Shown: positions 1-9,710 of the stretch, in pieces
How positions within the stretch are numbered: position 1 is the stretch's first letter
Layout of the letters: each line of letters starts with the position of its first letter
Assembly (NCBI GenBank): GCA_028456385.1
Contig: JALNQF010000046.1
Span: forward strand, 210,837 to 274,836
Origin: Ophiosphaerella korrae
Taxonomy: Eukaryota; Ascomycota; Dothideomycetes; Pleosporales; Phaeosphaeriaceae
Direction: 5' to 3'
DNA: 64,000 nt
Notes under the pieces: generated by a model
The model's database searches: none
Told to the model about the DNA's origin: nothing
The model's input: the letters and a program-made list of their open reading frames with translations, nothing else
Translations under genes and position numbers: made by a program

Positions 1-4
1 GTAG

Positions 5-997
5 GATGGAGTTGCGGGTTGGCCAGGATGGCGATGGTAGGCCTGAAGACCGTGAATGTACTTTTCTTAAAGCTGAAGTACGAATTAGGCTCTATGTCTT
101 GGAAGGCATCATTACCATTATTTGGGCACTTTGCTGTGTCCGGCTTGTACCAAAAGATTATGAAACGGCATACTTTCTCAATGAAGAAGAAAAGAATATC
201 ATGCGTGAACGGGCTGCACGAACACAAGCATACTCTGACTCAGCCGGCTCAGGACACTACAGTAAATCTGATATCAAAGAAGCTGCTCGAGATGTAAAGA
301 GCTGGTTACATGGGTGCATTCAAATTGCAGTTGTAACAATTTTATATGGGTTTGGTACCTTTCTACCAATCATAATAAGAAATGGCTTTCGCTATTCAGT
401 CAAACAAGTAGGTCTTACCCTTCCCGAAATCTATGCTCCTTGCGTAAGATTGATATCACGCAGGCACAGTATCTTGTTATACCGGTCAATGTTTGGGGTG
501 CTATCGTTTATGCCATTGGTGCATACTTCAGCGACCGCTATCAAGCGCGCTTTATTCCTCTCATCTTGATGGCACCAATAGGAATAGCCGGTTATGCTAT
601 ACTGCTCTCACCTGTTAGTCCTGAAGTTCAATATTTCGCAACCTACCTCATCTCAACAGCTTGTTTCCTTTGCACTGGTGGTAATATTACGTGGCTATCT
701 GCTAATTGTGCGCCGGATGGAAAACGGGCTGCATCTCTTGGTATCTTGTTGACTCTTACCAATATCGGTGGTGCGGTATCGGGCCAGATTTATCAAAGCA
801 ACGCCGCGCCCAAGTACACGCTCGGACATGCATGGAGCTTGGGGTGTTTGGCATTTGCTTGGTGTGGTTGGTGGATCGTTAGAGCTATGTACAGGAGGAG
901 GGAGAAGGGAAAAGACAAGAAGATTGCCTCAGGATATGTGATTTCTGAGGGCGTAATGTATACAGATCGCGAACCCGACTTTCGGTATCAGATCTGA
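5..997 (+). CDS. MFS transporter, allantoate/nicotinate permease-like (3' part)
   Basis: This is the C-terminal half of a major facilitator of the anion:cation symporter type (Dal5/Tna1-like), which imports small organic anions across the plasma membrane. I place exons at 5-36, 89-407 and 464-997. The introns 37-88 and 408-463 join in phase to give a GVAGWPGWRW-LYVLEG segment and then SVKQ-AQYLVIPVNVWG, both typical of the family. About 294 residues remain, with transmembrane segments such as LYVLEGIITIIWAL, IPVNVWGAIVYAIGAYF and LGCLAFAWCGWWIV, and the family signature NCAPDGKRAASLGILLTLTNIGG. The 5' part lies outside the window; TAG at 2-4 looks like the end of a preceding intron. Substrate cannot be told from sequence. 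It converges with the next gene, 180 bp apart. Confidence 0.88.
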
Positions 998-1177
998 ACA
1001 TATTACAACCAAGCTGGATGCCTGTCGGTTGATGGGGCTCCTGTTACGTAGCTATTGCAGGCGTTGCCATATGAGTACCACCATTGCGCATCTACAAAAC
1101 GTTCATTTGGATACTTGAGAAAAAGCTTCTGTCTTCCGTATACAATTCATTCGGAATTCTAGTCCCAGTAATCTTCT

Positions 1178-2287
1178 TCACGATGATTCTGATCTTACTA
1201 TCACTTTGCGATATACTAGTGAATCCACCATTTCACCCTTACTCTCCCAGACCCCTTTCGTCAGACTGTGTTTTTCGAAATCCAGCCTCTCTGCCAACCT
1301 CCAACTTCCATGGTTTCGTGGGTCGCATTCGATTTCCAACTCTATCGCATTGCCATCTTGTCTCTTCACCAGTTCGCTAAGAAATACCTTCATGGCTTCC
1401 GTTGCAAAGCCTTTTCCGTGTACGGATGGTAGAAAGGAGAACCATAGGGTAAACCGATTGAAAAGATGGCCCTGATGAAGAACGTCTGTTCGCGTGTGAG
1501 CTGCTCCAACCCGACCAATCATGCGTCCCTCATTCTCAACCACAAATTCCCAACTCGTTCTTGGACGAGCGCATGAATTTTTGATATTGGCTATGACTAG
1601 GTCTCGTGCCTGGTCCATGGTCCTGGGCGGCCAATCTTGAAATTTTGCATTCTCCTCGTTGCTTTCCAGCTCATAATACCCAGCGATATCATCAAACACA
1701 AACTCCCTGAGCAGCAAACGCTCGGTCTTCACTGCACCCCAGTGGTCGCCCTTCATGCTTGCCTGCTCAATCTCCATCAATTCTTCGGCGGATAGCATAC
1801 CGGACGCTGTAAGGACCTTCTGGAGAATAGCGCTCTTTGCTTCAATGTAGTCGATAATATTTGTGCCTTTGGCAGCTAATTCTAGTTTAATGCGCGCATA
1901 TTCGTCTCGAAGTTCGGTATTCGAGCGAAGCGTGTTGCGAATTGCGAGATGATTCCGAGTTTGCATAGCGCCGTCTATGCAGACATATATGTTCCTAGGT
2001 GGAGATTGACTGGGATCTTTGAAAGCGTGTCGGTCTTTGATTCCCAGTTCGCCCAGATAGCTAAATCCCTGGGCAACAAGTGCATTGATCACATTGTCTA
2101 CATTCTGCCGTGTGACAATGATATCGATGTCGATCACGGGTTTTGCTGCGAGACCAGGGACTGAAGTGCTGCCTACATGCTCGATCGAGATGTAGGGAGA
2201 GTCGCGCAGGTAATTTTCAAGCCGCGACTTGATCTGCTGAAAATTTTGTGCCCATTGAGGGTCGTACTGTTTGACAACAACAGACAT
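1178..2287 (-). CDS. GrpB (UPF0157) - GNAT N-acetyltransferase fusion protein
   Basis: A single 369-residue uninterrupted frame holds two domains. Residues 1 to about 170 are a GrpB/UPF0157 domain, a nucleotidyltransferase-like fold, with the motif HVGSTSVPGLAAKPVIDIDI at about 37-56 including GS and the acidic pair. Residues about 185-360 are a GNAT acetyltransferase starting TERLLLREF, with the acetyl-CoA loop in VHGKGFATEAM and a C-terminal NHGSWRLAERLDFEK helix. GNATs move acetyl from acetyl-CoA to amines; the GrpB partner activity is not established. The start at 2287 is an ATG at the domain's usual N terminus. No signal peptide or membrane segment is seen, so a cytosolic location is likely. 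A repeat-like element lies about 75 bp upstream. The domain calls are sure; the joint function is unknown. Confidence 0.88.
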   Translation of the reverse strand: MSVVVKQYDPQWAQNFQQIKSRLENYLRDSPYISIEHVGSTSVPGLAAKPVIDIDIIVTRQNVDNVINALVAQGFSYLGELGIKDRHAFKDPSQSPPRNIYVCIDGAMQTRNHLAIRNTLRSNTELRDEYARIKLELAAKGTNIIDYIEAKSAILQKVLTASGMLSAEELMEIEQASMKGDHWGAVKTERLLLREFVFDDIAGYYELESNEENAKFQDWPPRTMDQARDLVIANIKNSCARPRTSWEFVVENEGRMIGRVGAAHTRTDVLHQGHLFNRFTLWFSFLPSVHGKGFATEAMKVFLSELVKRQDGNAIELEIECDPRNHGSWRLAERLDFEKHSLTKGVWESKGEMVDSLVYRKVIVRSESS

Positions 2288-2969
2288 ACTATCAAGTAGA
2301 TGTAAATATCACCCGGAACGCTGGTTTGGGTCACTTACTAGATGGTGTAACGGGAGAAACGAGCTTAGGAATGATAGGAAGATGGATCATTGATTCTTAG
2401 CTATCTATGGGCGAAGCTCTTTATATAGCTGAGCTCGGCTTATACAAGCTTACGAAGCTTGTAGTGCTTAGCCTACAGGCAGCTCCAGAGCGCGTAGTTT
2501 GCTCCTCGCAATAGATGGAATTGAGGAAGTAGAGCAGGATGCATAGCACCTGACCATAAGAAAAGCGGGTCCGACTATAGCCTAACTTAGATAGTAAGTA
2601 GAGTACTAAATATAGCAACTATCTATCCTAGAACGCATTCTAAAGAAGATTCGTATACGTCCAAACAATTTTATTCAATATTTATTTGTATGGGATTATA
2701 TACGTTCTATCCTCTTTTAGATAGTGATTAGACTATAGACCCTATTCCAGCCGAGATACCTTGTTGTATTAGGCTATGGTTGTATGGTTGGGTGCCATGA
2801 GGTGGAAGTTCGGGAGGAAAAATTCGGCTGCAACTGCCGATTCCGCTCAATCTAAGGCAGAAAAGGGCGGCACACTAATAAGAGCAAAAAGGGCGAAACA
2901 CACCAAATGTGTTCAATGATCAAATTTTGTGCATCTGGTATCTGTAAAGTCCCTGAACTATGAATGAAG
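2288..2969. other. Intergenic, with a promoter-proximal repeat
   Basis: This is about 680 bp without a credible gene. It holds the repeat at 2361-2436 described separately. The stretch after 2580 is AT-rich, and I see no RNA gene. Confidence 0.6.
2361..2436. repeat. Diverged repeat copy A (partner at 7568-7645)
   Basis: The block beginning GAGCTTAGGAATG resembles the block at 7568-7645 over about 75 bp, sharing GAGCTTAGGAATG, a GATGxATCxTTGATTCT core and a following CTTTATATA/CTTATATAT box. Both lie just upstream of the 5' end of a minus-strand gene. It could be a small transposon relic or a promoter carried along by an old duplication. Confidence 0.5.
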
Positions 2970-4027
2970 CTAATCGTACTCTTCAATCTTAATGATTGGA
3001 ATATCCGCATATGCAGGGGGAGCATCAAAGTAATCGGAACTCAGCAGTGCAATCTCAGCATCATCATCCCACGATCCGGCAGTTTGTGTTCGTTTCTGTT
3101 GGGAGCATCGGCGAAGCATAAACAATCCAAAGGCAAGGAACAGTACGACAGGGAATAACAGCGGGCTGTGTTGTAGATCACTGAGTTCTCCAATGACTAG
3201 GTTTTGCAGCCTTGTCCATGTTCCAAATTGACCATACTCGTCCCATTCACTGGGATCGAATACCGTTTGTACCATAGCAGGGCGACCGCATTTCATTTGA
3301 TATGGTTTGGCACGGTCCTCCCTTGCAACGACTTGTATATCTTCAATAAAGATCTCGTTAGTCTCATTCTTCTGCTGCAACAGTACCTGAACAAGCTTTT
3401 GTCCTTTGACGTCTAAATGTACTGGCTCGGCGTTGAGGTAGGGAGAACGAGGGTCGTCTGTCCTGCCTAGTGGCAGACCAGTCACGTCGAATTGAATCCA
3501 GAATTGAACCGAATCTTGCACGCGAAGTACAGTATGCTCGTATCTCAAAGGCAGCTGGACACCCTCCGGGGTTGGACCAACCCAGAGGGACATCGTCTTC
3601 TCCGTACTGATGTTGGCAGGTATCTGCCACGCATTGATGTTAAGTGGCATCGGGCCAAGAGGTAGGATGGGGTGTCCATTGACTAGAAGCGATTGTTCAG
3701 AGCCGTCGAGCCTATCAATAGTGAACTGTAGGCGCTGTAATCCTGTTAGATTGAGAGTATGGAAATAGCCAAAATGAATAGAAATACCAAAGCGTTCTCC
3801 TGTATGGCCTGACGCCAAACGACTTCATTATCTACCTGTTTGACCGCGAAGGGGCAACCGAGACATTTCAGATTCACAGCATATGCCTTGTTGGTTTTGA
3901 TGACTGTTATTTCTGACATGGATGGTGGAAGCTCACGCTCAGTAGGCAGGCTTAGGGGCAACGATCCATCCAATTCGGATCCCACGGTTGCAACAACAAT
4001 CGCACTCAGGACAGAAAGAAAACGCAT
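2970..4027 (-). CDS. Secreted-side type I membrane protein with PPxY cytoplasmic tail
   Basis: Exons are 3788-4027 and 2970-3734, with intron 3735-3787 (GTATTT donor, CTAAC branch, TTACAG acceptor). The 334-residue protein starts with the signal peptide MRFLSVLSAIVVATVGS, followed by a Cys-containing ectodomain (LKCLGCPFAVKQ) of beta-rich character. A single membrane segment SPLLFPVVLFLAFGLFML comes next, then a basic stop and a tail of about 45 residues with DAPPAYADIP. PPAY is a consensus site for WW domains of Rsp5-type ubiquitin ligases, so regulated endocytosis is plausible. The family looks like uncharacterised ascomycete proteins (I think DUF7728, not verified). The first in-frame ATG is at 4027; the frame opens upstream only with GTG. 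Function is unknown. Confidence 0.78.
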
Positions 4028-4878
4028 ATTTGAAAAACAACGAATGAACACGTAAATGAATGACGATGGTTAGAGCGATGAAAACTACGTGAGGAGAAAG
4101 ATCAGCGAGCATACATGCAATTGATGATCAGACTCGGGGTTCGGCCACGCTAATGCAGGGATAACGTCCCCTGATGGACCTGAATCAGGGAATACGACCA
4201 CATTTCTCAGCTTCTCGAACGCTTCGTCACTATCACACGCTAAAATAATTTAATTAGTGACCAAAAGCCTAGCTTGTTTGGCTATGTCGGCTCTATTATG
4301 ACTTTGACATATTTACTGATCTAAATCTCTCTAGTTTGATCTGCAATCGCAATGTCCTGTAGATCACTATGCAGCACGTAAGCAGTAGAGCCACATCGGA
4401 GCTGGATACTGAGCACCAGTCTCACATCATCACAGCTGAAGTTGTATGATGCTTGCATAGGGGCCAGTTACCAAAGTATTTTCGTCTGCATATCTTGAAA
4501 ATTATGTAGACGAACTAGTGCAAACACTTGAAGCACATAATAGGTAGATGGGCATGCCAAAATATGCAACACGTTCATCGCTTGTCCAAACCTCCAAGAT
4601 CCGGTCACTTTGGTCACACAGCCACCACCAGCGGGTGTTCGGCTTGACGCACCGTTCAACCCCCTGCTCCCACTGTGGCTGCCTGTGAGCTTAAAGATAG
4701 CGGGTCGCTCTCCACTCCAATTTTCGCGTCGCGTTGCGGCTGACGGTTCAATCATTATCTTAGAAGTCACTCTTTTGTCATCTGGTCCTTCTTACCTCCT
4801 TGCACTAAGTATTTGTTTCTATTCTATCGTCACTCCTTTTACCGTAGCACTAGCTAGCGCGATATCAACATCCTCAAC
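4028..4878. other. Intergenic, shared by two divergent genes
   Basis: About 850 bp separate the divergently transcribed membrane-protein and PLAC8 genes. Short open frames on both strands around 4470-4880 have no family resemblance. I see nothing else. Confidence 0.6.
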
Positions 4879-5434
4879 ATGACTACTATTCAAAATCAGG
4901 ACTGGCACCACAGCGGTGCCTCATGCTGCTCACCAATCGGAACATGTGAGCAAAAGGTTCAACATTAAAAAGCATGCCTATTCTTACTTGTGAAAAGGTT
5001 GTCTTTCATGGTGGTGCCCATGCATCATCTACGGTCGCACACACCATCGGATCAAGAACAACGGCAATATGGACAAATACTCATGTTGTAACTTGGGTGT
5101 ACGTCTTCCTTTCATATTACATATCCTATTGTTTTCTGACGCCATTTAGTGCGTTGGGTTCTGTGGTCTTGCTTGCATAGGAATTTCTTTCATCATGCCT
5201 ATGCTCAATCGCGGTGACATGAGAGCGAAGTATCACCTCAAGGGCAATGCCTGCACCGACTGCTTATGTGCGTGTTGTTGCATGCCGTGTGATACGACGC
5301 AGCAAGATAAGGAGTCTGAGTACCGTGAGGGGCAGAACAGGACGCTATTGTCACAGCCGGGGAAGGAGAACTCGATGCAATACTTGCCACAACAGCAAGA
5401 AATGGGTATTCAACACCAGCCAGCAAAACAATGA
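4879..5434 (+). CDS. PLAC8 family cysteine-rich protein
   Basis: Exons 4879-4945, 4998-5098 and 5150-5434 join to a 150-residue protein. Introns 4946-4997 (GTGAGC...AAAAG) and 5099-5149 (GTACGT...TTTAG) have good borders, and the phases restore the family core. That core has the PLAC8 hallmarks: QDWHHSGASCCSPIGTCCLS, WWCPCIIYGRTHHR, a hydrophobic CVGFCGLACIGISFIM segment, RGDMRAKYHLKG and CTDCLCACCCMPCDTTQQDKE. Plant and fungal members are small membrane proteins linked to size control and to cadmium or calcium handling; the role here is unknown. The tail after residue 115 is Gln-rich and variable. A simple forward-frame reading recovers only the last exon, so automated callers may truncate this gene. 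Confidence 0.85.
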
Positions 5435-5829
5435 ATATATTTTCATGTGGCTGCGAGTTACTGGAGCCAGCTTAAGTTTCAATGTGAGATGTTGAACGAT
5501 GGAACATATTTGTTGGTTATTTACTATGCATTACATCCTTGCCGATATAGCATTAGGGCATTCTCTTATTTTGTTTTGGTGTGACAGGTATTGATCAACA
5601 TCCAGCTCTCCTTACGAAATCAAGAAGCCATCGGCTACATCTATACCCCCTCTTGAGTATACCATCTATCATGTTGCGAACTGTATTTGAGGGTACATCC
5701 AATAAACGGGTTGTAATTTGTATTATCTAAGTAGGCCACATCGTAGGCTCTCGAAACCGACGTCGCGTCTTGAATATTGTGACGGTAGTTTATAAAGACG
5801 AAATCGAGACCGAAGTTGAGAAGGACGAC
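5435..5829. other. Intergenic
   Basis: About 390 bp between the PLAC8 gene and the decayed chitin-binding gene. I see no feature here. Confidence 0.6.
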
Positions 5830-7500
5830 GGAGTGCTTGAAGCGCTTTCGACAACAGTAGGACTCGTCATCTTTGCAGGCATGACAGATTTTGCACTAGT
5901 CCAAGCACTTGTTACCTGAGCAGGTACAGAATTACTGAGGAATGGACGACGTGGGAGGAAGCACGGTAACATCCGAGTCATCCACCGACGTTGGCGAAAC
6001 CGCAGCTACGCTCTTCAGAGATGTTATGACAGAAGTCACAAATGTCTTGTGCCCTCCTTTCCCTCCCCTTGTAAACCTTGTGCTTGATTTCCTGGCCCGG
6101 GCGGCAGCGGCCTTAATACTCAAGTCCCTCATTCCAAAGCTGTCTCCGGTTCGTGCCCGGAGTCTTTGTGGTGTCTCGGAAGCTGGGCATGTAGCGACGA
6201 GAGAAAGTGTTGGAAAAGCGCCATTGACGACATCGTATTCGCCTACAACTTCTGTCCAAACCGTAGGTATGCTGGTGCTGCTACTACTACCAATGATTGT
6301 TCCGTCGATGACAATGTCGATAGAGCACGTACTGCCCGTGATTGTCGATTTGACCCAGACATTTACTGAGTAAGAGCTTCCACTCTGTACAGCTGGCCGT
6401 GTGTCTACTGCCAATGATGCGAATTTATCATTAGCATTTGAGAAGCCGAGGTAGCTACTGCTCCCACCTGGTCGGGCTCCGGCCGGATTGTTGACAACAT
6501 TTTGCTGGATATTTTCAGACTTTCTGACAAGTATAGTGCCAGAGCTCGCTAATGGGTCGTTCTGGAAAGCATCAGGTGCTGATGATGCTGATGGGGCAGG
6601 CGTGGAAAAGGTGTCGCTGCTAGCCTCCATTATGAATTTTGAGGCTATAGTGACTACCGGCAAATCTGAAAAAAAAACCCCCCCTGATGACGCTGATGGG
6701 GCGGGCGAAGAGAATATATCACGGTTGTTTGTCCTAATGAATTTCGGGTTTAGGCTGACTATTACTAGTAGCTCTGAAAGAGACGCTCAAGAAGATGCGT
6801 CAGCACCAATGCTGACCGAGAGTGTAGAATTGACTAAGCTTATAGTGGACGTTGATGTTGACTGGCTTGGGGTTGGCGACGGGTTTGAGATTGAATCAGA
6901 AGATTGGCTCGAGCTTGATGTACTGGAGGAACGAGCGAGGCTGGAGGACGAAGCCGATGAAATTACACCATTCGGTGTAGATATGGTAGCAGACGTGGTG
7001 GCAATACTGGAGGCTGAGCGGGCCTGGTTAGTGGTGGCTGAAATCACGGATTGTGATGAAGAAGCAGCGCTTTTCGATGTCGATTTGCTGGAAGATTCTG
7101 TACTGGAGCTTTTCGGTCATAACGTCGAAGATGAACTGCCAGAGGTAAAGCAGGTGCCGAACCTAGACTGACATCCAGCTTTGCAGTGGCCATCTGTTTT
7201 ACCGCACCAGTCATACTGGGAACAACCTGATCAAGATATTAGCTTAAGAGTGCAACCTAAGGATAAGAAGTTAATCAAAATTCTCGTATGAACTAACTTG
7301 GCAAGTTTGACTGCCGTAGTTCTTACCACAGCGCTCGTAGTGAGACACTGGCATTGACGAAGGCGAAGTTCTTGGGGGCCTTGAAGCAGAAACTGTTGGC
7401 TAGACAATATTGTTTCCTTCCTTACAAGTGCCATAATCCTGTTGACACCCAGTTCCACAATATGTTGACGCTGTACCACACCAGCCATACTTAACGTCCT
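5830..7500 (-). pseudogene. Decayed CBM18 chitin-binding surface protein
   Basis: Reading the minus strand, about 7486-7405 encodes the end of a type-1 chitin-binding (CBM18) module, YGWCGTASTYCGTGCQQDYG. TAG at 7400-7402 then breaks the frame. The sequence resumes with a Ser/Pro linker and HYERCGKNYGSQTC, an intron ending near 7227, and a second CBM18 core CSQYDWCGKTDGHCKAGCQS. TGA at 7117-7119 follows, then a Ser/Thr linker in the same frame, TGA at 6787-6789, a repeated block ending in SPAPSASS / TPAPSASS, and a beta-sandwich-like region ending at a stop at 5932. Beyond that stop the same frame still shows a Cys-rich stretch (CSGNKCLD, CKICHACKDDESYCC). No signal peptide is found; the 5' end abuts the repeat at 7568. 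CBM18 proteins bind chitin, often to shield the fungal wall. Sequencing error is unlikely for three separate stops. Confidence 0.72.
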
Positions 7501-7567
7501 GCCTTAGCCACTCCTCTTTGCGCAAGTACCAAAATGAACTTACTATACACAACTGTTGTGAGATCGT

Positions 7568-7645
7568 GAGCTTAGGAATGAATGGGAGATGATCGTTGAT
7601 TCTAAGTAACTACAAAAGAGATGGCTTATATATCTACGTGAGATC
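7568..7645. repeat. Diverged repeat copy B (partner at 2361-2436)
   Basis: This copy starts GAGCTTAGGAATGAATGG and shares spaced blocks with 2361-2436. It lies directly upstream of the truncated 5' end of the CBM18 pseudogene, so it may mark where that gene lost its signal-peptide exon. Confidence 0.5.
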
Positions 7646-8505
7646 ACCGGATCTTTTAGTTTCTCCTGTTCCGTTCAGGTTCCGTACTCATCTGATCTTA
7701 GCTCCGGCTGTAGAGCTTCGTATTGTGCCGAAGATCGTTGATCTCTTGCAGGGATCGTTGAGCTCTTGTAACAACACTTATTGTCCTTGCATTTTTCGAT
7801 ATCCAGGCGAGGGACCGTATTGTTGCGATTCGTAGTCAAAATGCGCCGCACACACGGAAAAAAAGAGCGAAAGTCGAAGTAAAAAAATTGTCTTTCATGA
7901 TGTACTTGGTGACGGACGTGAAGGTGCAGACAAACAATTCAGTGGTTGCAGACTGGACAAAACCTAAAAAAAAATAACGTGTCGTCAAGGACAGGGCTCT
8001 TCTTGAGTTGCACGAAATGATCTACTGTTGTGCGACCTTCCCAACCTAGATCGCTGGCATCGCGCATTACAGATTGCCATGACATGATAAGGCTGATCAA
8101 CCCCTAAAACGCCTGGATTGAGGCGTGCTGAAGAGTCAGCATTTGCTTCTGTATTTCATGGAACTTACTGTATTGGGGCTCGGAACTTGATTTGTGACAG
8201 GCGATATGTTCTAGCCTTGTCCTAGCGTTCGTCTAAATCAAGCCCACGTCGCTTTGTTGATGTGAAAGTAGTAGTGGTAGGCTGAACTAGGCCCCTATTT
8301 TGAGCGAGGAAAAGAACAAAATAAGCAAACGTTCGTGTCAAACGATGTAGATCATTGGGAAAACCAGAGGCTACGCCAAGAAGGTATGGACTGCTGAGAT
8401 GCTATTTCAAAGCCGCAGAAGACACTTCAATTATGATGTGATTTATACATAGGATTGTACATACTACCCGCTGTCGCACAAACTGTGGTGGTGCATTTCC
8501 TACTT
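7646..8505. other. Intergenic
   Basis: About 860 bp without a supported gene. Several A-runs (around 7858, 7882 and 7969) are present and nothing resembles an RNA gene. Confidence 0.6.
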
Positions 8506-9495
8506 CTATAGTGAAATCTCGCCTCTCCAGGTTCCCTCGGTCAAACCCAGTGTCTCAATACAATGCTGCCACCTTGGTCCACCCCGTTCTTTTCTCCTCA
8601 AGTATTGTAGCAACTTCTGCCTTCTGTGCACCAGCAACCTCAGGTTTCTCTTGTTGTGCTTGTCATTTTTGCCTCGGGTCGCTAAGAAGTCGGCGACTGT
8701 TTTGATCTTCGCAGTCAAGATGGCAATCTGTACCTCGGACGATCCCGTATCTGGCCCAATTCGCTTCTCAGTTGCAGCAATATTAGTCTCTGGTCGGATC
8801 GGGTGAGTTTGGCCTTCGCTCAAATTTTTTAAAGGTGGTGCACGAGGTGGGAAAATTCTATCTGTGTTGTGGCGGCCAAATGTTTCAACGCAGCGTGTGA
8901 TGTTGACGCGCATACGATCCTTGCTTGAACCATTTTCAAGAGCTGTGATGCGGGCGATTGCCTCGGCTGCGCGAGCATGGTCTTTCTTGTTCTGGGCTTC
9001 AATCTCTTCCGCCGATTTTTGTATTTCAGTCGTCTTATTGTATCTGAGTGAACTGCTCCATTTGTACGGCCCAGGTGTAGTTTGTTTGCCAATCTCGCTC
9101 AGCGGAACGGCTAGTCTCTCGCTCCTCTGTAATTGTTGTTCAACAGCTTCGGGCTCGAAAGCATAATTGAGATGGAGGCTGTCCTTTGGTATTTTCTTGC
9201 CTTCCTCGTATGTAATTGGCTTGCCCGTATCGAATGAGTCGACGAAGGCTGTTAGCACACCGCGAATAGGGTCTCCAAGGCTTCCCACTCTGGCTTGTTC
9301 TAGTTCGGCGCGACGAGAGAGATTGGCAGCTTTTTTCCGATTGCGCTGGGCCACCAGATAGGGATCGCGAGCAGCACGTTGCTTTGCCCGTTCTTCGGCC
9401 GTCCGGGTCTGTAGCACAGAGCTAGAGGAGAATGAGCGAAAGGGAAGAGTTAATTGAGTGCGAAGGCATGATATTGTGGGTATTCGTGGCGGCAT
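8506..9495 (-). CDS. Mitochondrial small-subunit ribosomal protein uS15m
   Basis: This single-exon frame gives 329 residues from the ATG at 9495. The N terminus MPPRIPTISCLRTQLTLPFR followed by SFSSSSVLQTR is a classic mitochondrial presequence, basic with Ser and no acids. The last about 85 residues are the S15 fold: DTGSSEVQIAILTAKI, the HNKRNLRLLVHRRQKLLQYL helix, and LRRKERGGPRWQHCIE. The long fungal N-terminal extension is usual (yeast Mrps28). S15 binds the small-subunit rRNA in mitochondrial ribosomes. The frame opens further upstream only without an ATG. The gene is head-to-head with RPS0, 215 bp apart. Confidence 0.92.
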   Translation of the reverse strand: MPPRIPTISCLRTQLTLPFRSFSSSSVLQTRTAEERAKQRAARDPYLVAQRNRKKAANLSRRAELEQARVGSLGDPIRGVLTAFVDSFDTGKPITYEEGKKIPKDSLHLNYAFEPEAVEQQLQRSERLAVPLSEIGKQTTPGPYKWSSSLRYNKTTEIQKSAEEIEAQNKKDHARAAEAIARITALENGSSKDRMRVNITRCVETFGRHNTDRIFPPRAPPLKNLSEGQTHPIRPETNIAATEKRIGPDTGSSEVQIAILTAKIKTVADFLATRGKNDKHNKRNLRLLVHRRQKLLQYLRRKERGGPRWQHCIETLGLTEGTWRGEISL

Positions 9496-9710
9496 GACGG
9501 CGTTGCGCTGTATCACACCAACACTTCGCCCTCCAAAACTTCGACCGCCAAGGCTGTTCTCCGGCAAAACGTTCCGCCGTCACGCCGATGCGCGCTAGGG
9601 CGCCCACACGAAATATCGCCCGTCGCGGCACCCCTCCAAAGAAGTTCGATCGCGAATATCACGACTTCCAAACCTACACCGACCAGCCTCTGCAGCGCCA
9701 AACCGTCAAC
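9496..9710. promoter_or_regulatory. Compact bidirectional promoter, uS15m / RPS0
   Basis: Only 215 bp separate the two start codons of a mitochondrial and a cytosolic ribosomal protein gene transcribed in opposite directions, so both promoters and 5' leaders must lie here. The RPS0 frame stays open upstream to an ATG at 9588, but the conserved protein starts at 9711. Confidence 0.6.

Noticed and set aside
6488..7171. 227-codon plus-strand frame rich in Glu/Asp/Val
   Set aside because: It is the complement of the Ser/Thr-rich linker of the CBM18 pseudogene; composition explains it.
9496..9567. N-terminal extension of uS15m upstream of 9495
   Set aside because: The frame is open but begins with TTG, and the presequence starts at the ATG at 9495.
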